37,834 bases of DNA from Pseudoalteromonas sp. XI10 (GTDB lineage Bacteria; Pseudomonadota; Gammaproteobacteria; Enterobacterales; Alteromonadaceae). Location of the stretch: contig NZ_LOPY01000048.1 in NCBI RefSeq assembly GCF_001469895.1, positions 1 through 37,834 of the forward strand, given 5' to 3'. The translations under genes were made by a program, and so were the position numbers. Shown here one piece after another: positions 1-8,000 of this stretch (position 1 is its first letter; each line of letters starts with the position of its first letter). The notes beneath the pieces were generated by a model, which saw nothing but the letters and a program-made list of their open reading frames with translations, was not told where the DNA came from and did no database searches.

Positions 1-22
1 TGCCTCCCCTATGACTTTTTTC

Positions 23-42
23 GGCGTTAAAACGCCTCCTAC
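23..42 (-). repeat. REP-like palindrome class A
   Basis: On the minus strand it reads GTAGGAGGCGTTTTAACGCC: a GTAG head, then a GGCGT/ACGCC hairpin. Confidence 0.75.
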
Positions 43-130
43 ACCTCGTATCTCGTTCCTAGAAACTCGTACCTTTCCCCTTTACTCTTTCTAACTCGCT
101 AACTTTTCAATCTGATAGCTCTTATGCTCA

Positions 131-156
131 TCGCGCGAAATAAATTTCACGCCTAC
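131..156 (-). repeat. REP-like palindrome class B
   Basis: The minus strand has GTAG, then GCGTGAAA-TTTA-TTTCGCGC, an 8-bp stem with one mismatch. This copy is nested inside the 9-bp inverted repeat ATGCTCATC (124-132) and GATGAGCAT (158-166). Confidence 0.75.
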
Positions 157-241
157 GGATGAGCATTTCAATTTAACTATTCGCAGGCACAATCTAATCT
201 AACTTCTAACAACTGATACCTATTATCTCCATTTTTTGTTC

Positions 242-261
242 GGCGTTAAAACGCCTCCTAC
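242..261 (-). repeat. REP-like palindrome class A
   Basis: An exact copy of the class A sequence at 23-42. Confidence 0.75.
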
Positions 262-301
262 AACTCGCATCTCGTCCCTCATAACTCGCTGACTTATACT
301 T

Positions 302-2059
302 TTACGAACCATACAGCGCTTTCATCAATTGACGCAGGTTCTTTTGATTAGTTTCCGTCTTAACCAGCGCTTTTAAACGGCTTTTCACCTCTGGTTTTGA
401 CTTCGCTTGTTGACTTAACGCCGATATAGCGGCACTTCGAATATCTCTTGGGTGACTAGGGTCAGCAAAGGCGTAAATACTATCTACTTGTTCTGCATCT
501 AACTCATTATTACCCATTGCCTTTAAAATCGCCCCTTGCGTTTTACTATCAGTTTCTTGATTTAGTTGATTACTCAAGTAATTTAAACTGGTTTTACTTG
601 GCATTTTTGCCAATGCCTCTGCCGCATTTAGGCGTAACCTTGGACTGTCGCCAGCTAAATAATCACCAATAAGCTGTTGATGATCATAGTCTCCACTATT
701 ACCCAGTGCGGTGATTAGGGCGGATGCTTTTTGCTCCGTTGCACTTGAACTTAATGAATCAGCTAACTTTTGGGTTAACTGACTCGAAAACTCACTGCCC
801 TGCTGATTTTTTGCAATCGCCCCCATTACCATTAAAGCACTATGAGCCAGCTTTGAATTTTCTTCATCAAGACCATATGACATGGAATACTCAAAAATCG
901 CCTCAACCTGTAAGTCAGTTAACGGTTTTTCACTGTATTTTAGTGCCATTAAACTTCTAAAGCGCTGATTTGGAGAAAATAAACCAGGCTCAACAAATAC
1001 CTCTGTCAGTAATTGTTTTGAATTAACTGAGTCATGCTTACCTAAGTACATAAACAATTTACTTTCCAAAGGATCTGCAATTGCCTTTGTTGAAATAAGC
1101 TCTTTTAAACTCATCAAATACTGATCATTATCATAAAGAAATTGCAAAAGCGTTTTTCGGTCTCCCTCTAGCCAATCCATACTTTTTAAAGCAGTGATAA
1201 ACGCTTCAGTATTTTTTAAGGGTTGAGGCGGCGCTTTAGGGTACACCCAATCTGTGCTTAAATTTTCCCATTGATTAGGGTCTTCGGGTAATTGTAGTAA
1301 CCTTGCATCATCGGGTATCGATTGATTTGAACGGTTTAAACTTAACGTTTGCAGTACCTCAATATTCATACTTCCATCACTACTACTGACTTGAATATGA
1401 CTATTTCCGAGGGTTTTTGTTAACCAGCACTTATCGTTTTCAAAAGTAAACTCATCACTAATAATGTTCGCCGCTTCCAACTGCATTAGCTTTTTCGCAG
1501 CATTAGTGCTTTGCCTAGTGTCGGTTGGTTCTAAATAACTGAGTTTATTTCGCTTTAGTTTGTTATCAGCTAACACTGTGTAGAGTGATTTGTACTGACC
1601 AATATCATCACGTTCTTTAACCCAATACTTATCCCCCTGTAAATTTTCAGGGGGTTTTGCACGGTGAAAGGCACGGTATAAAGCAATCAGCTTTTGTTGA
1701 TCAGCCGCTTTTAATTTAGCGTTAAACCGATAATCTAAAACTTCACCTGAGTTATTGCTAATTTTCACAGCAAAAGGCACAGCATACTCATTGCTGGTAC
1801 TCACTGTTTTATTCAACTTTGCTTGAGCTTGGTACAGCTCAAAACCCAACCAGTGAAATTTTTCTTCAACTAACAAAGGCCGATAAATTAACCACCCTTG
1901 CAAGTCAAACTGGCTTTTTGAGGGGCTATTCATCGAAACAATATTAGTATCTGCTTTTGATTGAAGTTCACCCCAAACAGTACAATGAGGCACTGCATAA
2001 GCGGCCGAAACATAGCCTAATAAAGTGCCAAATAATAAACTCAGTTTAATTAAACGCAT
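302..2059 (-). CDS. Secreted HEAT-repeat-like protein of unknown function
   Basis: Encodes 585 residues. The N-terminus has a basic start, a hydrophobic stretch and an AYA cleavage-like site near residue 22, so export to the periplasm is likely. Residues about 23-250 look beta-rich and carry two cysteines, near positions 26 and 211. From about residue 290 to the end the sequence is helical and resembles HEAT/armadillo repeats, with motifs such as RSLMALKYSE, SALMVMGAIAK, RLRLNAAEALAKMP and IRSAAISALSQQA. HEAT solenoids usually act as protein-binding scaffolds; no catalytic motif was recognised. It sits 18 bp downstream of the lipoprotein gene on the same strand, so the two are probably co-transcribed and may work together at the envelope. 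The start has AGG six to eight bases upstream. The beta-sheet plus helical-solenoid order recalls the N-terminal half of vitellogenin-type lipid transfer proteins, but this is only a resemblance. Confidence 0.6.
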   Translation of the reverse strand: MRLIKLSLLFGTLLGYVSAAYAVPHCTVWGELQSKADTNIVSMNSPSKSQFDLQGWLIYRPLLVEEKFHWLGFELYQAQAKLNKTVSTSNEYAVPFAVKISNNSGEVLDYRFNAKLKAADQQKLIALYRAFHRAKPPENLQGDKYWVKERDDIGQYKSLYTVLADNKLKRNKLSYLEPTDTRQSTNAAKKLMQLEAANIISDEFTFENDKCWLTKTLGNSHIQVSSSDGSMNIEVLQTLSLNRSNQSIPDDARLLQLPEDPNQWENLSTDWVYPKAPPQPLKNTEAFITALKSMDWLEGDRKTLLQFLYDNDQYLMSLKELISTKAIADPLESKLFMYLGKHDSVNSKQLLTEVFVEPGLFSPNQRFRSLMALKYSEKPLTDLQVEAIFEYSMSYGLDEENSKLAHSALMVMGAIAKNQQGSEFSSQLTQKLADSLSSSATEQKASALITALGNSGDYDHQQLIGDYLAGDSPRLRLNAAEALAKMPSKTSLNYLSNQLNQETDSKTQGAILKAMGNNELDAEQVDSIYAFADPSHPRDIRSAAISALSQQAKSKPEVKSRLKALVKTETNQKNLRQLMKALYGS

Positions 2060-2077
2060 TATACCTATGCCTTCATA

Positions 2078-3946
2078 CTAATAATTTAAGGTTGCTGATT
2101 CGTCTAAAATTGTCCAGCTTTTATCGTACAAGGTACTGGTATCGTAGATAGTTTGAGTTTTGGTTTTTGTCTTAATCTTGCAACACCACTTGTATTTAGG
2201 GTATTTCACATAAACATAAAATTCACCGGAAATAGCCTCAATATCATTTGTTACATCAATTCCTAAGGTTATTTTAGAATCAGTGATAGCTTTAGCTAAA
2301 TCTGCATAAAGTGTGGCATTAAATGTATCTGCAATAATCAAGAAATCGATACCAACACCGCCACTTGCAACGCCCAAATTTATTTCTGCAGTAGCATAAG
2401 CATCCATGCTGGCAGTAACAATATCTCCCCCTAAGTCAATTCGGCTATTGCTGTAAGCTAAACCAACACCTAAATCCAAGCTACCAGTGACACCTGCCTC
2501 CACTGTCACCGGAACAATTACAATGGTGAACGTCGTTTCAACAACTTTTTGCTCTTCGCTCCAGCTATATCCTAAAGACTTGTCTAAGGCCGTTAACGTG
2601 TCGCCCTCGTCAATTAAAGTGTCACCCAGCACACTAAAGTTTGCTGCATAAGTAATCTCACCATCACTTACATTGGCACTCGCTTCAGCACTGGCACTAA
2701 CCAAACTCGCTGATTTATCAAATAGGTAAAGATCTAAATCGGCTTCAACTAGCCCCTCGGCTGAACCACCATTACTAGAAGAAACATTCATATAGCTATA
2801 AAAAGAAGGGCTGATAGCCACAGCGTCACTGTCACCATAAGTAGCACTCCAACTGCCAACTTTTGCCAACGTTGTTGCTGTAGCAGCAGTAGTCTGCATC
2901 GCTGATACTGAAGCTACTGTTGTTTTATTACTATTTAGCTCTACCGATTGTGCAGTACTCACTTCATCATGATAAAGCGCATAAGGTACTTCAACAGTAA
3001 TACTATTATTGTCACTGTGAGCTTCAATTTCATCAGAGCTGTCGTGGAAGGTAAATGTCATACTAAAACTATTCTCACCACCTTCGTGATCAAAATCATC
3101 GTGTATGGCTTTTAGCAATACGCCATTTACTGCAACATCCCAAGGAAAGTAATGAGATTGCTCATGATCAGGAAACTTAATACGCATCGTCTCCATATAA
3201 GCTTGCGCTTGCTCATTCCATAAGTGAGCATGATAAGTCGTTTCGCCGATGGTTATTGTTGCACTGATGTCAGCCTCGTTGACTGAATTACCAAATTTGG
3301 TGGCATTAATAAAGCCTATTAAATCAGGTACTTTCTGTGTTGGTTCACCAGTACCTGTGGTATCTCTTTTACCCGGACCAGGAAAAATAGCAAAGCCGTC
3401 GCCTACTTTAAGTTTATCTAAAACAAAATCATGGTAATGACCATCACTAATGGTTACTGAGCTGTAGGTTGTTTCGTCACCAGACTCAATGCCACGGGAT
3501 TTATTATCTGTAACATCAACTTCGTTTGAGATCACACCACTTGTGTCAACAAAAGCGGCAATGACAAATTCACCCGCAGCGAGATCTTCATTTGGCAAAA
3601 TTAGTGTTGCCGTATGATTTTGCTCGCCTTCTTGTAACTGCTCAATATAAAACTCACCCAAATCGTAGCCATCTGGCTCATCTTCAGTTTCGAGCTCAGC
3701 GACTTTACTTCTTTCAATTAAAATAAATGAAACACCAACATGCTCATTCGTTAATAAGGTTGTTTCGGTGCTGAAATCAACTGTGATCTGTTGTCCTGGT
3801 TGATAAACGTCATCAGATACTGGGGTCATAGATTTCAACGCTACATTAGCAACAGCTTCTTGTTCGGTAGAGTCATCATCAGAACACCCAACTATTGAAA
3901 GTAGGGATAAAGCCAACACAGCACTAATCCTTTTAGACTGATTCAT
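2078..3946 (-). CDS. Large lipoprotein of unknown function
   Basis: Encodes about 622 residues from the ATG at 3946. An upstream in-frame ATG at 3982 would add 12 residues, but the 3946 start has AGGAA at good spacing and places a proper signal peptide first. The lipobox LSIVGC, followed by SDDDS, marks a lipidated cysteine about 22 residues in. The aspartates after the cysteine are neutral for sorting in marine gammaproteobacteria, so membrane location is open. The body is rich in Thr, Ser, Val and acidic residues and looks beta-sheet dominated. One region (WDVAVNG, HYHDFVLDKL) contains many histidines and aspartates. The C-terminus has a WCC pair followed by alternating Lys and Thr. No family was recognised. 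The HEAT-like gene follows after 18 bp, probably in one operon. Confidence 0.65.
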   Translation of the reverse strand: MNQSKRISAVLALSLLSIVGCSDDDSTEQEAVANVALKSMTPVSDDVYQPGQQITVDFSTETTLLTNEHVGVSFILIERSKVAELETEDEPDGYDLGEFYIEQLQEGEQNHTATLILPNEDLAAGEFVIAAFVDTSGVISNEVDVTDNKSRGIESGDETTYSSVTISDGHYHDFVLDKLKVGDGFAIFPGPGKRDTTGTGEPTQKVPDLIGFINATKFGNSVNEADISATITIGETTYHAHLWNEQAQAYMETMRIKFPDHEQSHYFPWDVAVNGVLLKAIHDDFDHEGGENSFSMTFTFHDSSDEIEAHSDNNSITVEVPYALYHDEVSTAQSVELNSNKTTVASVSAMQTTAATATTLAKVGSWSATYGDSDAVAISPSFYSYMNVSSSNGGSAEGLVEADLDLYLFDKSASLVSASAEASANVSDGEITYAANFSVLGDTLIDEGDTLTALDKSLGYSWSEEQKVVETTFTIVIVPVTVEAGVTGSLDLGVGLAYSNSRIDLGGDIVTASMDAYATAEINLGVASGGVGIDFLIIADTFNATLYADLAKAITDSKITLGIDVTNDIEAISGEFYVYVKYPKYKWCCKIKTKTKTQTIYDTSTLYDKSWTILDESATLNY

Positions 3947-4156
3947 ATTACGATTCCTAATTATTGATTGTAATTTCGACAAACTATTAATTAATAAAAC
4001 TCATACTTCTACTCAAAGTCCGACCGACTTATTTTCGAAACGGTTAAGCTTTAACCCACTCAAATTGGGGTACAAAAGGTTCATATTTCAAAGGGTAAAT
4101 CACAATAATGGATGAATTATGGAGGGATAAAAATTTTTAATAGGTGCGAGGGACGA

Positions 4157-4254
4157 GGTGCTAGGTGCTAGGTGCTAGGTGCTAGGTGCTAGGTGCTAGG
4201 TGCTAGGTGCTAGGTGCTAGGTGCTAGGTGCTAGGTGCTAGGTGCTAGGTGCTA
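4157..4254. repeat. Tandem heptamer array, GGTGCTA x14
   Basis: There are 98 bases of exact head-to-tail GGTGCTA, that is 14 copies with no variants. The array ends in TAACAGCATAGTGTTGGTT. The same unit and the same 3' flank recur at 21194-21249 (8 copies) and 24197-24280 (12 copies). Confidence 0.95.
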
Positions 4255-4365
4255 ACAGCATAGTGTTGGTTATGGGTTGGTATACAAAAGAAAGAGCTAA
4301 TTCTAATTCCTATTTCATAAATCATAAAACCAGCAAAAAAGCCGATTAAGATCAGTCGCGATCAA

Positions 4366-4394
4366 TTGCTAACTCCTCAATTTTCTCATACTAT
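4366..4394 (+). promoter_or_regulatory. Candidate sigma-70 promoter of the defence operon
   Basis: TTGCTA (4366-4371) and TACTAT (4389-4394) are separated by exactly 17 bases, 27 bases before the ATG of the HTH gene. Each hexamer matches the consensus at 4 of 6 positions, so this is a moderate candidate. It is the only promoter-like pair noticed ahead of the operon. Confidence 0.4.
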
Positions 4395-4421
4395 CAATTT
4401 GTTCACACACAGAGATTAAAC

Positions 4422-4595
4422 ATGACCGATGATATTTTGACCATTCAAGAGGTCGCAACCTACTTAAAGCTAAATGAAAAGACGGCTTATCGTCTTGCAA
4501 GTGAAGGCAAATTACCTGGGTTCAAGGTTGGTGGAAGTTGGCGATTTAAGCGCGTAGATTTGGAAAAGTGGATTGAAGAACAAAAACAAAAATAA
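4422..4595 (+). CDS. Excisionase-type helix-turn-helix DNA-binding protein
   Basis: This short gene encodes 57 residues beginning MTDDILTIQEVATYLKL. The pattern (LTIQEVATYLKLNEKTAYRL, then GKLPGFKVGGSWRFKRVDLEKWI) is a complete MerR/excisionase-like winged HTH of the HTH_17 type, residues about 6-51. The Trp/Phe-rich wing GSWRFKRVDLEKWI is characteristic. Such proteins bind DNA as small regulators or recombination directionality factors. No integrase is present nearby. Its place as the first gene of the defence operon, 9 bp before the Mrr gene, suggests a regulator of that operon rather than an excisionase. AGAG lies upstream as a weak ribosome binding site. The function is inferred; the fold call is firm. 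Confidence 0.85.
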   Translation: MTDDILTIQEVATYLKLNEKTAYRLASEGKLPGFKVGGSWRFKRVDLEKWIEEQKQK

Positions 4596-4604
4596 GGACG
4601 TTAT

Positions 4605-5519
4605 ATGATCCCTAGTTATCAAGAATTCATGCGCCCCTTTCTCGAAATTGCTCATAAAGCAGATGGCAAAGAGGTTAGGTTACGCGATGTGATAAATCAG
4701 TTAGCTGATAAGTTCTGTCTAACTGAAGCGGAACGTGAAGAGACACTGCCAAGCGGCAGACAATCTATTCTTGATAACCGTGTTGGTTGGGCTAGGACTT
4801 ACCTAACCAAAGCAGGCTTGCTTGAAACTACACGACGAGCACATTTTGTGATCACCGCTCGTGGTATATCAGCTTTGCAAGATCCCAGTGTTAAAATTGA
4901 CAATGACTATCTAAAGCAATTTGACGAATTTGTAGCATTTAAGCAAAAGGCAAATGAATCTGATACGCCTAGCGTTGGCGTAGAGTCAGACAAAGACATC
5001 ACCCCTGATGAAGCACTAAGAGCCGCATACAAAAAGATTAACGATGCACTAGCGCAAGATATCCTCGATAGAACCCGTAAAGTCACCCCAGCGTTTTTTG
5101 AAGACCTGTTGATTGAGCTTCTCGTCGCAATGGGATATGGCGGTACAGGCGATGGTGCAGCTCATGCACTAGGTAAAACAGGTGACAATGGTGTAGACGG
5201 CGTAATAGACCAAGACCCACTGGGTGTTGATCAAATCTACATCCAAGCCAAACGTTATGCCGAAGGCAATAACGTAAGTGCCGGAGACATCCGAGACTTC
5301 TTTGGAGCGCTAAATCTTAAAAAAGCGCAGAAAGGTATTTTTATTACTACTTCTGAGTTCACCGCATCAGCCATCGAAACAGCACAAAATTTAGGTACTC
5401 GCATTGTACTTATCAACGGCACTGAAGTAGCGAAGCTCATGCTGCGATATAATATTGGCAGTCGAGATGAACAGATATTACATCTGAAGAAAATAGACGA
5501 AGAATTCTTCGAAGGATAA
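4605..5519 (+). CDS. mrr: Mrr-type type IV restriction endonuclease
   Basis: Encodes 304 residues, the size of E. coli Mrr. Residues 1-100 form the Mrr N-terminal winged-helix domain (MIPSYQEFMRPFLEIA, then the ILDNRVGWARTYLTKAGLL stretch near 62-80). Residues about 160-290 form the Mrr catalytic domain of the PD-(D/E)xK superfamily: FFEDLLIELLVAMGYGG, then GDNGVDGVID and a QAKRY motif, giving the D...QxK active-site pattern. Mrr enzymes cut DNA carrying foreign methylation and can be lethal when an incompatible methyltransferase is present. The gene follows the HTH gene by 9 bp and precedes hsdR by 17 bp. AAGGA lies ahead of the ATG. Placement in front of a type I system with its own methyltransferase implies that Mrr tolerates the local HsdM modification. 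Confidence 0.9.
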   Translation: MIPSYQEFMRPFLEIAHKADGKEVRLRDVINQLADKFCLTEAEREETLPSGRQSILDNRVGWARTYLTKAGLLETTRRAHFVITARGISALQDPSVKIDNDYLKQFDEFVAFKQKANESDTPSVGVESDKDITPDEALRAAYKKINDALAQDILDRTRKVTPAFFEDLLIELLVAMGYGGTGDGAAHALGKTGDNGVDGVIDQDPLGVDQIYIQAKRYAEGNNVSAGDIRDFFGALNLKKAQKGIFITTSEFTASAIETAQNLGTRIVLINGTEVAKLMLRYNIGSRDEQILHLKKIDEEFFEG

Positions 5520-5536
5520 AGGATTGAGGCGCCATC

Positions 5537-7969
5537 ATGGATAAAAAAGCACTATCAGAAAGAGATATTTGTACCAAATATATAACACCTGCAATTGAAA
5601 AGGCGGATTGGAAACAAAATCAATTTCGAGAAGAAGTAAAACTTACTGATGGTCGCGTGATGGTTAAAGGTCGACTGGCGGCCCGCGTTAAAAATCCTGA
5701 CAAAAAAGGTGGCCCTAAGAGAGCTGATTACATCCTATATGCAAAGCCTAATCTTCCAATCGCCGTGATTGAAGCAAAAAAGAATACACTATCCATTGGA
5801 CATGGGATGCAACAAGCTCTTAGCTATGCGGAGATGCTAGATATTCCATTCGCTATAAGTAGCAATGGCGATGGATTTCTCTTCCATGACAGAACAGGAC
5901 TTACATCACCTGTAGAAAGAGAGTTAAATCTCGACGAATTTCCAACGTTACAGTCGTTGTGGCCAATTTATCAACAGTGGAAAGGCTTAACAACAGAGTC
6001 ATCTGAATCGATAGTTTCTCAACCCTATTACAGTGATGGGAGTGGAAAGGAACCTAGGTACTATCAGCGTGTTGCCATCAACAGAACAATAGAAGCGATT
6101 GCCAAAGGGCAAAATAGAATCCTTCTTGTTATGGCGACCGGAACAGGTAAAACATATACCGCGTTTCAAATTATTTGGCGACTATGGAAATCAAAAGCGA
6201 AGAAGCGAATCTTATTCTTGGCAGATCGCAACATCTTGGTTGACCAGACAATGCAACAAGACTTTGCACCATTCGGCGAGGTGATGCATAAAGTTACCAA
6301 TCGAGAAGCAAAGAAGAATTACGAAATATACCTTGCTCTTTACCAAGCAGTTACCGGTAAAGAAGAATGGAAGCAGATTTATCGTCAATTCCCTGCTGAC
6401 TTTTTCGATTTAGTTGTGATTGATGAGTGTCATCGCGGGAGTGCAAAAGAGGACTCTGCGTGGCATGACATTCTTAAATATTTCGAAAGCGCTACACACA
6501 TAGGCTTGACGGCTACACCAAAAGAGAAAAAGCCTGTTAATGGCGAAATTATAAATCCTGAATTTAATATCAAGTATTTCGGCGAGCCCATTTACACCTA
6601 TTCGCTAAAACAGGGGATAGAAGATGGCTTTCTCGCACCTTATAAGGTTGTTCGTATAGCAACAAACGTTGATGCACTTGGCTACACTCCCGAAAAGGGA
6701 AAAACGGATAAATACGGCCAAGAAGTGGAGCAACGCCAGTACAATACTAAAGACTTCGACCGAAATCTGATTCTAGAAAAGCGCACGCGTTTCGTCGCGA
6801 AAAAAGTATGGGAATACTTAGAAAATACCGATCCAATGGCAAAAACTATCGTGTTTTGTGACGAACAAGATCACGCTGAAAGAATGCGCCAAGAGTTGGT
6901 CAAGCTTATACCTGCCGCTGCAAATAATCGCCGCTACGTTATGAGAATTACTGGAGACGATAACGAAGGCAAAGCTCAATTATCATATTTCATTGATAAC
7001 GACGAGCCTTTCCCAGTGATAGCAACCACCTCTAAGCTACTAACAACGGGTGTGGATGCTAAAACCTGTAAACTGATTGTTCTTGATCAAAACATAAACT
7101 CAATGACTGAGTTCAAGCAGATCATCGGCAGAGGAACTCGATTAAGAGAAGACTATAACAAACTCTACTTCACCATTATGGACTTCAAGGGTGCTACTCG
7201 CCTATTTTCAGATCCTGATTTTGATGGTGAACCCGTCATTATTTATGAACCTGATGAAGATGATCCAGTAGTTCCGCCAGAAGAAACTGAAGAAGGTATT
7301 GCGCCTCATGATTCAACGCTGCTAGATGACACTTCGCCGCCACAGCCAGAAGATACTTCTGAAATCCGAGAACCTAAAAAGAAATTTTATTTAGATGATG
7401 TGGATGTGGACCTAGCCGCAGAGCGCTCTCAGTATCTTGACGCGGATGGTAAACTCATCACTGAAGATTATAGAGTCTTGTTAAAAGACCAAATCGAACA
7501 GTCATTAAAAGAGAGTTTTGGTACACTTAATGTTTTTTTAAAACGCTGGAACGAAAGCGATAAGAAACAAGCCATAATCGATGAATTGGCAGAGCAAGGT
7601 ATCAAGTTAGAATTACTTCAACAAGCTATCCCTAACGGCGAAGAGCTAGATGTATTCGACTTAGTAGCACATGTAGCGTTTAACCAGAAGCCTTTAACCC
7701 GCAAAGAACGAGCAAATAACGTTAAAAAACGTGATGTATTCGGGAAATATGGCGAACAAGCCAAGGCTGTACTTGAAGGGTTGGTTGAAAAGTTTGCTGA
7801 ACATGGCGTTCAAGACATTGAAAACCCTCGGGTATTAGAGCTACCTCCTTTTGATCAGTTAGGTAGTAAAACCCAAATTCGACGCGGTATTTTTGGCGGT
7901 GTAGACCAATATCAAAACGCTATTAAAGAATTAGAAACCGAATTATATAAAGATGATTTAACTGCATAG
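5537..7969 (+). CDS. hsdR: Type I restriction endonuclease, R subunit (HsdR)
   Basis: Encodes 810 residues, matching the EcoAI/EcoEI (type IB) R subunits. Nuclease motifs are D64 and E79-A-K81 (PIAVIEAKK), the N-terminal PD-(D/E)xK site. The SF2 translocase motor follows: Walker A MATGTGKT at 199-206, DECH at 296-299, LTATP at 324-328, motif V TTSKLLTTGVD at about 497-507, and motif VI QIIGRGTRL at about 528-536. An acidic, proline-rich linker (about 570-620) leads to a helical C-terminal domain that should bind HsdM/HsdS. HsdR moves DNA with ATP and cuts at a distance from unmethylated sites. GAGG lies eight bases before the ATG. hsdM follows after 31 bp. The gene appears intact. Confidence 0.96.
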   Translation: MDKKALSERDICTKYITPAIEKADWKQNQFREEVKLTDGRVMVKGRLAARVKNPDKKGGPKRADYILYAKPNLPIAVIEAKKNTLSIGHGMQQALSYAEMLDIPFAISSNGDGFLFHDRTGLTSPVERELNLDEFPTLQSLWPIYQQWKGLTTESSESIVSQPYYSDGSGKEPRYYQRVAINRTIEAIAKGQNRILLVMATGTGKTYTAFQIIWRLWKSKAKKRILFLADRNILVDQTMQQDFAPFGEVMHKVTNREAKKNYEIYLALYQAVTGKEEWKQIYRQFPADFFDLVVIDECHRGSAKEDSAWHDILKYFESATHIGLTATPKEKKPVNGEIINPEFNIKYFGEPIYTYSLKQGIEDGFLAPYKVVRIATNVDALGYTPEKGKTDKYGQEVEQRQYNTKDFDRNLILEKRTRFVAKKVWEYLENTDPMAKTIVFCDEQDHAERMRQELVKLIPAAANNRRYVMRITGDDNEGKAQLSYFIDNDEPFPVIATTSKLLTTGVDAKTCKLIVLDQNINSMTEFKQIIGRGTRLREDYNKLYFTIMDFKGATRLFSDPDFDGEPVIIYEPDEDDPVVPPEETEEGIAPHDSTLLDDTSPPQPEDTSEIREPKKKFYLDDVDVDLAAERSQYLDADGKLITEDYRVLLKDQIEQSLKESFGTLNVFLKRWNESDKKQAIIDELAEQGIKLELLQQAIPNGEELDVFDLVAHVAFNQKPLTRKERANNVKKRDVFGKYGEQAKAVLEGLVEKFAEHGVQDIENPRVLELPPFDQLGSKTQIRRGIFGGVDQYQNAIKELETELYKDDLTA

Positions 7970-8000
7970 TCATCATATAAAGATTGAGATTAGAAAATAA

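Larger units (their letters stand above)
1..301. other. Repeat-bearing intergenic spacer
   Basis: No gene is visible here. The stretch holds two GGCGTT/AACGCC palindromes (23-42 and 242-261), one longer palindrome at 131-156, and CTCG-rich text (such as CTCGTATCTCG and AACTCGCTAAC) that recurs in the spacers near 21.3, 24.4, 31.1 and 37.4 kb. It lies downstream of the HEAT-like gene, which ends at 302. No clear intrinsic terminator was found between them. Confidence 0.7.
3947..4421. other. Spacer between divergent units, with heptamer array and candidate promoter
   Basis: This divergent intergenic region must hold the promoters for the lipoprotein operon (leftward) and the defence operon (rightward). 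Its middle is occupied by a 14-copy GGTGCTA array. The array is followed by ACAGCATAGTGTTGGTT, which also follows the two other GGTGCTA arrays in the window. Only the rightward candidate promoter at 4366-4394 could be picked out. Confidence 0.6.

Noticed and set aside
4157..4254. CRISPR-like regular repeats
   Set aside because: Units are 7 bp with no spacers between them, and no cas gene is present; these are simple tandem repeats.
4422..4595. Prophage or integrative element excisionase
   Set aside because: No integrase, phage gene or attachment repeat was seen around it; an operon regulator is the simpler reading.
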